NCBI GenBank assembly: GCA_050633645.1
Contig: JBOEGX010000001.1
Coordinates: 62,001 to 126,000, forward strand
Source: UBA1672 sp050633645
GTDB lineage: Bacteria > Pseudomonadota > Alphaproteobacteria > Micavibrionales > Micavibrionaceae
Reading direction: 5' to 3'
DNA: 64,000 nt
The notes below the pieces were generated by a model. That model had not been told where the DNA came from. It saw only the letters and a list, made by a program, of their open reading frames with translations, and made no database searches. The position numbers were made by a program, and so were the translations under genes. Below are positions 26,242-33,795 of the stretch, piece after piece; the first letter of the stretch is position 1, and each line of letters opens with the position of its first letter.

Positions 26242-27702
26242 TTAAAAAGCTGGGAGGCAAGCCCCTTTATTTGCTCCTGTGAAAAGCGTGTTATCTGCGT
26301 CAGGTATTGGCGCGCCTTGTACATATGGTGCTTTTACTGGTTGGTAGTAACACCCTGGGTTTGGACAAATATGATCATAATGTATAAACATGCTTCGTGT
26401 AATCGTATCAAGATCCCCGAATGAATTCGAAAGATCATGAATATACGTCACCATAGGTACGCCAGTTGGAATTGGGGTGGAGCAAAGTATCGCGCCAGTG
26501 CTTGATCCCGCGCCGGGGATTCCTAAACCGAATCCTTTGGTAAGGTGTCGATAGCTTTCCATTAGGTCAAAAGATGAATAAATATTTGTGTTTGGCGTTC
26601 CTGCTGTTGAACTGCTTGAAGCTTCTTCATCGCAGTTATTGGCAATACGAATAAGATCGTTCGAAATATCTGTATTTACGTTTGTGTTTGGCCCACCAGC
26701 GGTTGGGCATTTATTAATCAGGCCTTCGCTTGGCATTCTCGTGAGCAGTCCACCGGTTGTAAGTGAAAAACCAGGGAAAGATTGTGTTACGCCCGGCATG
26801 CTTACCCCGATAGTGAGGTCATCGCCAGGGCTTGTATCGTCTAGTTTATCACCACTGGCTGTTATAGCATCGGATGATATTTGAGTGGTTGGCGTTGAAT
26901 TTGTATCTGATTGCGGGCATGCCAATGGGATAGAGCGCGGGTCATATTCGACCAAATGCTCGAAGCTTCTAAAGCGATCGTCTTCACCAAAATCTACGCA
27001 TTTTGCAATTTCCCATATGGCAAGCATATGAGCACAGTCATAGGATGTTGTAAGACTACTTGTGTTTAAGTTATTGTCTAATGTAATGGATTCGCCCATG
27101 AATGTGTGATTGAAGTTATTGTCTATGTAAGCCTCAAGATCCTCAAGAAGAAAATCTTCGAGGAGATTGTCATAGCGATCATCTGCAAATACGCTGAATT
27201 CATCCTGATCGGCAAGATATGATGTGCCGTCGTCATTTATTGTAACTTCGTCAGGGTCTGTATCGTCTTCTTCAGATGCCAGTTCAATCTCTTTGTCTTC
27301 CCAGCCACGATGCGCACTGAATACGCCATCTATATGCTCTGCTGCTAGACCAATATATTGGTCGAAGCATGTGTATTCTAAAACACTGTCTGGTTTATGT
27401 ATGAGTTGTTCACTCATCATTACTTCACGCTGTGCTTCCATAAAGGCGCGCGCGTATATTTGGTTCATGAAGTTGCCATCACATGCGGTGGTCGTGTACG
27501 CGTTACTTGGGGATAGCCAAGTACCACCAGATTTTGAACCATTATAGTTACCACTTGTTCCTGAGCTTGGTTGGTTGTAGATATCGTAACCTGTACAGGG
27601 GATTCCAGGAGAGCATGTGCCAGCGTGCGACGTGCCAATTAAATAGACCGTCATTGTTGTCACAGATAAGAAAGTTATAAGTTTTCTTGAAAAATCTAAC
27701 AC
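26242..27702 (-). CDS. secreted Cys-rich protein, paralogue 2
   Basis: Larger paralogue of the preceding protein (486 aa). Start is a GTG overlapping the upstream gene's stop (TAGTG). The signal peptide ends at YLIGTSHA. Conserved blocks are YARAFMEAQREV with KPDSVLEYTCFD, YDCAHMLAIWEIAKCVDF, and YDHICPNPGCYYQPV. An acidic insertion (about residues 135-165) and a Ser/Thr-rich stretch separate the blocks. Family unknown; secretion is well supported, function is not. Confidence 0.6.
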   Translation of the reverse strand: MLDFSRKLITFLSVTTMTVYLIGTSHAGTCSPGIPCTGYDIYNQPSSGTSGNYNGSKSGGTWLSPSNAYTTTACDGNFMNQIYARAFMEAQREVMMSEQLIHKPDSVLEYTCFDQYIGLAAEHIDGVFSAHRGWEDKEIELASEEDDTDPDEVTINDDGTSYLADQDEFSVFADDRYDNLLEDFLLEDLEAYIDNNFNHTFMGESITLDNNLNTSSLTTSYDCAHMLAIWEIAKCVDFGEDDRFRSFEHLVEYDPRSIPLACPQSDTNSTPTTQISSDAITASGDKLDDTSPGDDLTIGVSMPGVTQSFPGFSLTTGGLLTRMPSEGLINKCPTAGGPNTNVNTDISNDLIRIANNCDEEASSSSTAGTPNTNIYSSFDLMESYRHLTKGFGLGIPGAGSSTGAILCSTPIPTGVPMVTYIHDLSNSFGDLDTITRSMFIHYDHICPNPGCYYQPVKAPYVQGAPIPDADNTLFTGANKGACLPAF

Positions 27703-28175
27703 TACTCTACGCTAACCTTTGTCTTATTCGGCTTTAGTATATACATATTTTTGTCTGACGACCACATATATATGTCAAAATTATAATCGTTTAATTCGTC
27801 GTTAAATGCCAGAATATCGCGAATATTTTGTGTTTGCGTTGTTGATATCACAATTTTATGTGCCCTGACATTGCCTATTGTGGCAAAGCTATGCGGGGTT
27901 TTCGCTATAATTATATGGTTGCAGGACGGCATTTTTTCTTTTTGGCAGTATGCTCGTTTTAGAATATATTCGTTAATATCATCGCTGTTTAGGTCTGTTT
28001 GGGCAATGATATATTCTGATGTTTTTGTTTTGTAGGTTGTTTGTAAGTATAAATTAAGATTTGTGGCGATTGCTGAGTTTGTGATGCTTTCAAAATTCAA
28101 TACATCTATTGCCCATGCTTTGATTGGTAAGCATGTGAATATAAGTATAATTGTTGTTGTTCTGATTAAGTGCAT
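27702..28175 (-). CDS. secreted hypothetical protein, 157 aa
   Basis: Signal peptide MHLIRTTTIILIFTCLPIKAWA, followed by a small periplasmic domain. The stretch TDLNSDDINEYILKR resembles the D-x-N-x-D calcium loops of FG-GAP/VCBS-type or dockerin-like repeats, so calcium binding is possible. Two cysteines (CQKEKMPSC) may form a disulfide. The stop overlaps the next gene's GTG by one base, which ties it to the two Cys-rich secreted paralogues as a likely three-gene unit. Confidence 0.55.
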   Translation of the reverse strand: MHLIRTTTIILIFTCLPIKAWAIDVLNFESITNSAIATNLNLYLQTTYKTKTSEYIIAQTDLNSDDINEYILKRAYCQKEKMPSCNHIIIAKTPHSFATIGNVRAHKIVISTTQTQNIRDILAFNDELNDYNFDIYMWSSDKNMYILKPNKTKVSVE

Positions 28176-28241
28176 ATCAATCTTTAACTTTTAAGCACTT
28201 AATGTAGCAGATTATTAAGACGAAATTCAAATATTGTTATT

Positions 28242-28457
28242 TTAAATAAGATCAATATCGAGAATTGCCATTTCAAAATTGTATGATGTCTCGCCTTCGT
28301 CAATTATTTTGTAGATTAGGCCGATATATTCGCCCTCAACCATTACTTCGATTGAATCGGTTACTTTGTCACGTTTTTTCACTGTTAAGCTTTGGCATTT
28401 TAGAGTGCGCTCTAAATATGATTTTAGTTGTGACATTTCTTCGGCGGTGAATTCCAT
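28242..28457 (-). CDS. DUF3126 family protein
   Basis: Short alphaproteobacterial family of unknown function. MEFTAEEMSQLKSYLERTL at the start and FEMAILDIDLI at the end match the family layout, with VMVEGEYIGLIYKIIDEGE between. ATG 28457 has AAGGA eight bases upstream; an in-frame TTG at 28472 is rejected because it would include that site. The gene follows the acyltransferase by 17 bp on the same strand. Confidence 0.8.
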   Translation of the reverse strand: MEFTAEEMSQLKSYLERTLKCQSLTVKKRDKVTDSIEVMVEGEYIGLIYKIIDEGETSYNFEMAILDIDLI

Positions 28458-28474
28458 AATGGATCCTTTCAATT

Positions 28475-29245
28475 TTATATTTTATTTAATGTATTGGATA
28501 CGGTGGAATGACATGCTTTGGCAAGCTCTTTTCTGTCTGAATAATCCGAAGGGTTAATTGGTGGATGAAATTCCATCGTTATTTCCGCGCCTTTGGTCTT
28601 TGCAAACCCCCACAAATGTACGTGTAGCGGTGTGTCCATATTAATATGCCAAGCGTAGATGTCACGTGTTTCTTGGTTTTCTATTTTTTTGCCATTTGCC
28701 AATGTCATTGTCAGTGTAATGGGCTGTATTAGCATATTGTTTTCTGAGTTTTTAAGGGCGATTGAAAACAGGCTGGATTTAAAGGGCAGTACTTCGCGTC
28801 CGTCTGTTGATGTGCCTTCTGGAAAAATTATCAGGCTTTTGCCATTGATTAGCATTTGGTCGAGGGTGTTTTTCTCCTGTCTTGCATTATTTCTGTTTCT
28901 GCTTATGAAGGCGGTTTGTTGTAGTTTTGAGAGGAAACCAAATAGGGGCCATGAGGCCACGTCTTTTTTTGCAACAAATGATGCGCGTAAAACACTTCCG
29001 ATGACAGGTATATCTAAATATGAAATGTGATTTGATACATAGATTATTTGTTGGTTTGTTATGGGCGTACCAATAATTTTGAGTTTTATTGAGAATATTT
29101 TTATCGTTGCGTTTTGCCAGAGATAAGGAAGGGCGTAAGAATATTTTCCCTTGTGGAATAGCATTACGATTAATTGGATTGGGATGGTGATTAGCGTTAG
29201 GATAGTGAAGAGCAAAAACTTTAGGCATGCGGTGGTTGTTTGCAT
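28475..29245 (-). CDS. olsA: PlsC-family acyltransferase, OlsA-like
   Basis: 1-acyl-glycerol-3-phosphate type acyltransferase. The HxxxxD motif reads NHISYLDIP and the second block FPEGTSTDGREVLPFK. A hydrophobic N-terminus (FLLFTILTLITIPIQLIVML) anchors it in the membrane. ATG 29245 is preferred (AAGAGA seven bases upstream) over ATG 29296, which lies inside the neighbour. Direct pairing with an OlsB-like gene suggests O-acylation of lyso-ornithine lipid, but a phosphatidic-acid role (PlsC) cannot be excluded. Confidence 0.8.
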   Translation of the reverse strand: MQTTTACLKFLLFTILTLITIPIQLIVMLFHKGKYSYALPYLWQNATIKIFSIKLKIIGTPITNQQIIYVSNHISYLDIPVIGSVLRASFVAKKDVASWPLFGFLSKLQQTAFISRNRNNARQEKNTLDQMLINGKSLIIFPEGTSTDGREVLPFKSSLFSIALKNSENNMLIQPITLTMTLANGKKIENQETRDIYAWHINMDTPLHVHLWGFAKTKGAEITMEFHPPINPSDYSDRKELAKACHSTVSNTLNKI

Positions 29246-29255
29246 TTTATATCTC

Positions 29256-30077
29256 TTATTTTTGACCAGGCATAGTTTTTTGAATTTTGCGTTCATAATA
29301 TTTGCGATAGCGATCTGTCATTAATTGTGTTTGTACAACGATGCAAACATCTGTGGTGTTGAATTGTTCATCTATTACTGCACCATTTCCGATTGTTGCA
29401 CCTAATCGTAGGTAACCTTTTATTAAGGGGGGCAGGGAGGCGAAGGCCTTGCGTTCGATTAGGTCACTTTTGTCGATGATGTTCATGTCTACATAATGTG
29501 ATTTTAAGGCTCTTGGTGATATGTCAGGCGCCGTGGAATGAAAGTGGTGCAGGTATGAAAGTTGCGTGGTTATATCATCGATATTTGTGCCTTGAAAACT
29601 GGCGCATCCAAAGAGGATGTCGATTTTATTATCTGTTATATAATCGGCGATTCCTTGCCAGAGGAGGTTTAATATCGGTTTTGTTCTGTATTCGGAAAGA
29701 ACGCAGGAGCGTCCAAGCTCTAGAAGTTTTTTATTGGAATTAATGAGGTTTGATAGGTCATATTCACCGCTGGAATAGAATTCTTTGTTGGCCTTTTGTG
29801 CGACTTCTTGGCGAAGGAGGCGGTATGTACCAACGATTTTTTCTTTTTGTGTGATTTCGTCTGTGACGACGACGATGAGATGGTCGGTTATGCTGTCAAA
29901 ATCATCGAAGTCCCTTTTTTCGGCAAGCATTTGTGCGCTTGGTTTTGCTCCATATTCATCGTAAAATACAGTGTATCTTAGTTTTTGCGCGTGCTCTATT
30001 TCTTGGGGGGATTGGGCAAGGCGTACGGATGCAGTTTGTGGCTCGTTTGGAATTGCTATGGTCAGTGCATCATGCAT
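29256..30077 (-). CDS. olsB: GNAT-fold acyl-ACP N-acyltransferase, OlsB-like
   Basis: Matches the OlsB / hemolysin-like acyltransferase family that N-acylates ornithine with a 3-hydroxyacyl group. Recognisable parts are VRLAQSPQEIEHAQKLRYTV, FDDFDSITDHLIVVV, VGTYRLLRQEVA, ELGRSCVLSEYR and PPLIKGYLRLGATIG. 273 aa is normal. The OlsA-like acyltransferase follows immediately, giving the two-gene ornithine-lipid set. Ornithine lipids often rise under phosphate limitation; no Pho box was identified here. Confidence 0.88.
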   Translation of the reverse strand: MHDALTIAIPNEPQTASVRLAQSPQEIEHAQKLRYTVFYDEYGAKPSAQMLAEKRDFDDFDSITDHLIVVVTDEITQKEKIVGTYRLLRQEVAQKANKEFYSSGEYDLSNLINSNKKLLELGRSCVLSEYRTKPILNLLWQGIADYITDNKIDILFGCASFQGTNIDDITTQLSYLHHFHSTAPDISPRALKSHYVDMNIIDKSDLIERKAFASLPPLIKGYLRLGATIGNGAVIDEQFNTTDVCIVVQTQLMTDRYRKYYERKIQKTMPGQK

Positions 30078-30185
30078 ATATTAATGTATTTCTTTATGAG
30101 TATTTTGATTTGTATCCTAAAGCTTGGAAATATTCGGTCAAGATAATTCATGCTTCGTTATGAGTTTTACCAAGGGGGGGAGTGC

Positions 30186-30653
30186 GTGGTTACGTCTGTT
30201 TTATTTGTTTGTACGGGAAATATTTGCAGATCACCAACTGCGGAGGGGGTATTTAGGGCACGTGTTCAGGAACGTTGTTTAGATTTTTCTTATGATTCTT
30301 GTGGGACGCATGGATATCATGTGGGTGAAGGCGCGGATGAACGAAGCGTTGCGGCGGCGTTAAAATATGGTGTTGATATGTCAGATTTACGAGCGCGGCA
30401 ATTACATACGAGTGATTTTGAGGTATTTGACTATTTAATTGCGATGGATAAGGGGCATGAGCGCATTATGCGGGGAATGTGCCCTCCAGAATATCTGGGA
30501 AAGATCAAGATTTTGTTGAATTATACGGATGATTTTTACGGGATGGATGTTCCTGACCCGTATTACGGTTCGTTGAAGGGGTTTGATGAGGTGTATGTGA
30601 TAATTGAGGCGGGGGTGAATCGTATGATTGAAGTGTTTACTAGTCATTTGTGA
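30186..30653 (+). CDS. low-molecular-weight protein tyrosine phosphatase
   Basis: The P-loop CTGNICRSP (CX5R) sits near the N-terminus in SVLFVCTGNICRSPTAEGVF, and the general acid Asp lies in MDVPDPYYG. About 155 aa is normal for the family. GTG 30186 is preferred: AAGGGGGGGAG lies just upstream, and the alternative ATG 30150 would give an atypical extension. Its end overlaps the convergent 627-aa gene by 14 bp. Roles range from exopolysaccharide control to arsenate reduction; TyrP phosphatase is the default call. Confidence 0.9.
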   Translation: MVTSVLFVCTGNICRSPTAEGVFRARVQERCLDFSYDSCGTHGYHVGEGADERSVAAALKYGVDMSDLRARQLHTSDFEVFDYLIAMDKGHERIMRGMCPPEYLGKIKILLNYTDDFYGMDVPDPYYGSLKGFDEVYVIIEAGVNRMIEVFTSHL

Positions 30654-32523
30654 GCATGTCTTCTGGTTCTTTTGTCGTTTCTGCTTTTTGAGTTTGCTGT
30701 TTATGTATTTCCCTGATTGCCCCTTCTAGATTTAGTATGGATGACAGGTTTTGATCAACTTTAACGAATTCGCTTCGTAGTGCCATAGTATCGCTGCTGT
30801 ATTTGTGCCCTGTAGCGCTGAGTGCGGCTATACCGCCTAGTAATATCCCCCATGAATTCGATACAACGCCGAGCCAGTTATCGGTTAATGCATTATGTAG
30901 AATTTCCTGTGCTTGTTGGGTTATTTCGGGGGTTGGATAATATGTTTGTGCCAGACTCATCGATTTACTAACTAGGTCGTATCCTGCATACCCTGTAAGG
31001 GATGAGGCGAGACCAAAATTTAACAGATTTATAGGTTGCCTGTTTTTGTATTCAATAATATTGGTGTGTGCGGCTTTTGATGCCTCAAGGTCATCCATGC
31101 TAACGCTTGAATGCAGCATTTCGGTTATGGGTAATTTCTCGTCTTGGCCTTTGATTTTGGTGTAAACATCCTCAGTTCTTTCGATCGCAATTTTGCTGGT
31201 TTCTTGCTTTTGTTTTATATCAGAGATATGTAGCCAATCGATTGTATTTAGATATAAGGCTTTGGCGCCTTGTCCCGTGCCTGATATTAGGGCTAGCGGT
31301 TCTTTATATTCAGTTATGGATTCACATAATGCATTCCAAGTTTCTATACTGCCTTCTTTTATTTTTTTTGCAAAGTTAGAGGCTATATTTTTTGTGTTTT
31401 TTATATGGAGCAGGCTGTTGCTCGCTTCTAATACTTTTTTAGTCGAAAGATCAGGGTCAGGTATATATCCTTTGCCTTTGGCATGCTGAAGTAATTCTGG
31501 ATATTTTTCACGAAACTCTGTTTTTGTTACTGGTTTTATATTGGACAGCTTAATATTTAGTCTGGCAACATCTTGTTTAAGTATCGTTGCAGCTTGCTCT
31601 CTCTTTTCTGGGGTATCTTTGTTCTTTCTGAAATTTGATAGGGATTCAAGGATTTCATCTAGTTCTTTTTCAACTTGGTTTTTGCTGTTATTAATCATAT
31701 ATGCTATTGCGCCGCCCAGAGCCGTTAAAATTGCAGAGGGCGTGCTTATGGAATCTGCGTGATTTACAATGGTGGCTGTAACACTGAATAAAAAGGTTGC
31801 TGCAATAGGGGCGTCTGAAATTATTTCCTTAATCGTTGATTTTTTATATTGTTGAGATTCGTTTAGTTTATGTACGGCGGCTGAGCGCATAAGTGTGACG
31901 GTATCTTGATCTTCCCAATGCTCATCATCCCATATGGGTTTTGTTTTATCTTTTGGTTGCGGGTGTTCTTTTTCAATATCTTTTTTATATGAATACCCTT
32001 TTTTTATGAGGAGCTTTAATTTTTCATGTGTTGTTTCGTGTTTTTCTGCTTCCGCCCACGCATCGTCTGGGATTTGTTTGTTTTCTTTGAAATTATTATA
32101 GAGGTCTTCTGTTTCTTGTGCATAGTTATAAGTTTCATAGTTGCGCTCAATTAGCCACTGTAAGGCTTCGTTCTCTGTACTAACGTCGTTGTTCCAGGTG
32201 GCAAGGTCAGATAGGGCACCTTTTTTATCGCTCATAGATATGAGCTCTATGGTTATGTCCTGTTTATATGCGCTTTGAATAAATTCGGCGATACTTTTGT
32301 TGTCGAAAGGGGCTACATTTGTTTGGTAGTCAATCATTTTTTCTTGAATGAATTCGGTATCTTTTAATGAATATGTTCCAATAATTGCCCATTTTAGGCT
32401 TGCTGTATCAGGGTTTCCGTCTTCGTCAATGTCTAGATAGGGCACGATAAGGGTGTTGAGATCGACATGCTGTGCCTCATTATCCAAGCTGGATTTTTCA
32501 AACATTTTTTGAAGGTCGTTCAC
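30640..32523 (-). CDS. large membrane-associated protein of unknown function
   Basis: 627 aa, GTG start at 32523 with GGGG upstream. No signal peptide. The N-terminal half is acidic and helical, with a D-x-D-x-D calcium-like loop (PYLDIDEDGNPDTA). Hydrophobic segments occur in the middle (AATFLFSVTATIV, AILTALGGAIAYMI) and near the end (LGVVSNSWGILLGGIAALSA), separated by long charged helices (KNQVEKELDEILESLSNF). It may be a multi-helix inner-membrane or effector-like protein. Nothing in the sequence points to a known family. Confidence 0.55.
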   Translation of the reverse strand: MNDLQKMFEKSSLDNEAQHVDLNTLIVPYLDIDEDGNPDTASLKWAIIGTYSLKDTEFIQEKMIDYQTNVAPFDNKSIAEFIQSAYKQDITIELISMSDKKGALSDLATWNNDVSTENEALQWLIERNYETYNYAQETEDLYNNFKENKQIPDDAWAEAEKHETTHEKLKLLIKKGYSYKKDIEKEHPQPKDKTKPIWDDEHWEDQDTVTLMRSAAVHKLNESQQYKKSTIKEIISDAPIAATFLFSVTATIVNHADSISTPSAILTALGGAIAYMINNSKNQVEKELDEILESLSNFRKNKDTPEKREQAATILKQDVARLNIKLSNIKPVTKTEFREKYPELLQHAKGKGYIPDPDLSTKKVLEASNSLLHIKNTKNIASNFAKKIKEGSIETWNALCESITEYKEPLALISGTGQGAKALYLNTIDWLHISDIKQKQETSKIAIERTEDVYTKIKGQDEKLPITEMLHSSVSMDDLEASKAAHTNIIEYKNRQPINLLNFGLASSLTGYAGYDLVSKSMSLAQTYYPTPEITQQAQEILHNALTDNWLGVVSNSWGILLGGIAALSATGHKYSSDTMALRSEFVKVDQNLSSILNLEGAIREIHKQQTQKAETTKEPEDMLTND

Positions 32524-32668
32524 CGTATAACCCCGTTAATATACTCTTCTTATTTTCCTATATTTTGTCAGGATGAGGTGAAAAATACAAGAAAAGAAAA
32601 AAACAGTAAAAAAATCTTGAAAGCAGGGAGGTTTTACCGTATGTTCCCCCCACGTTTCAAACGCGTGT

Positions 32669-32745
32669 GCGCCCGTAGCTCAGCTGGATAGAGTACTTGA
32701 CTACGAATCAAGGGGTCAGGAGTTCGAATCTCTTCGGGCGCACCA
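32669..32745 (+). tRNA. tRNA-Arg (ACG anticodon)
   Basis: Acceptor GCGCCCG (32669-32675) pairs with CGGGCGC (32735-32741); discriminator A and encoded CCA end at 32745. The anticodon stem CTTGA/TCAAG encloses loop CTACGAA with ACG at 32703-32705. TadA would deaminate A34 to read CGU/C/A. A recombinase remnant on the other strand ends within this gene. Confidence 0.95.
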
Positions 32746-33394
32746 TCTTATACTCACCGTCCTGAATCTGCTCTATAAGTGAGAATGGAAGCGCCTTTGC
32801 GGGAGTTCGAAAACCCTCGTTTCGCACGTATGGCAATCTTTCCGAAAATGCCAATTTTAGCACTAATCTTTGATAATCAAGCTTGCCTGTTTCCCAAAGC
32901 CTCTGCGGGTTTCCAAGGAAATTAATGGCAGTTCGAAATGTGTCGTCGAAGGTCGCAAGCGGACGACCGCAATTTTTGATCTTTTCATTCAATAAAAGCT
33001 TATCCTCTTCCAGTTTCTCAACTTTGCCCTCGTAGGCCACAATCAGGTTAATACTCTGCGTTTCCGCTATGCGGTTTATGAAATGCTCGCTCTGCTTTTC
33101 AATGCGTAACAGCTCGCGTTTCATGAAGGTGACTTCATCCTTGCCATTATCACGGCGATGATCCCACAGAGTGCTAAATATCTCAGCAGCGGTATAGAAT
33201 AGATCTGGTGATGGTGTAAGCTCGGTCAGTAACTTCTCAAATTTATCCTCAATGACTTTCTTAGGGATGGACTTCCCGCCATCGGGGCATTCTTTTTGTT
33301 GGCAGAGATAATAAGCCAAGTGGATGCTTGATGAGACGCTGCGCTCTCCCGTTTCATCCCTCTCGCGGATGGTTTTATTTATGAATAACTTTCT
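32708..33394 (-). pseudogene. C-terminal remnant of a large serine recombinase
   Basis: The open frame begins after a TGA at 33395-33397. It contains YYLCQQKECPDGGKSIPKK, the zinc-ribbon-to-coiled-coil region of resolvase/invertase-type large recombinases, then FDDTFRTAINFLGNPQRLWE and the closing ERLPYVRNEGFRTPAKALPF. The N-terminal catalytic serine domain (about 300 residues) is missing upstream. The last 12 codons (MVRPKRFELLTP) are read from the complement of the tRNA-Arg 3' half, as in recombinases whose end overlaps the attachment site. It marks an older element at tRNA-Arg. The inner TTG at 33319 could start a 203-aa product, but that would be inactive. Confidence 0.75.
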
Positions 33395-33423
33395 TCATTG
33401 TACGACATACCCGTCCTTATGTT

Positions 33424-33795
33424 TTATAGAGTTTTTAAACTTTCTAAATCTTCAATATCGAGTGGTTTTTCGAAGTATTTTTGGACGCAATTATAGGTCA
33501 TGGCCTTCTCTTTATCCCGCCCTTGATCAGATGAGGTTAACATTGCGATAACTCTCGACTGATTTTCTCTTTTGCCATACTCTTCTAAAAATTCAAAACC
33601 ATTCATACGAGGCATATTGATATCAAGTAATATTATGCTAGGCTGGTTTTCCATGGAATCAAGAATTTCTAATGCTTCCTCACCATCGTAGGCTTGAAAA
33701 ATCTCAATAGATGAGTCGAATTCTTCTATAATTGCTTGTGTTAAAAAATGATCACCATCGTTGTCATCTACGACCATAATTGAAGTGATTTTCAC
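33424..33795 (-). CDS. single-domain response regulator
   Basis: CheY-like receiver only, 123 aa. The acidic pair is in MVVDDNDGD, the phospho-acceptor Asp in ILLDINMPRMNGFEF, the Thr/Ser in MLTSSDQ and the Lys in YFEKPLD. No output domain, so it must act by protein contact or phosphotransfer, like Rcp1-type regulators paired with phytochrome-style kinases. GTG start overlaps the kinase stop (TAGTG), so it is translationally coupled to the PAS kinase. Confidence 0.9.
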   Translation of the reverse strand: MKITSIMVVDDNDGDHFLTQAIIEEFDSSIEIFQAYDGEEALEILDSMENQPSIILLDINMPRMNGFEFLEEYGKRENQSRVIAMLTSSDQGRDKEKAMTYNCVQKYFEKPLDIEDLESLKTL

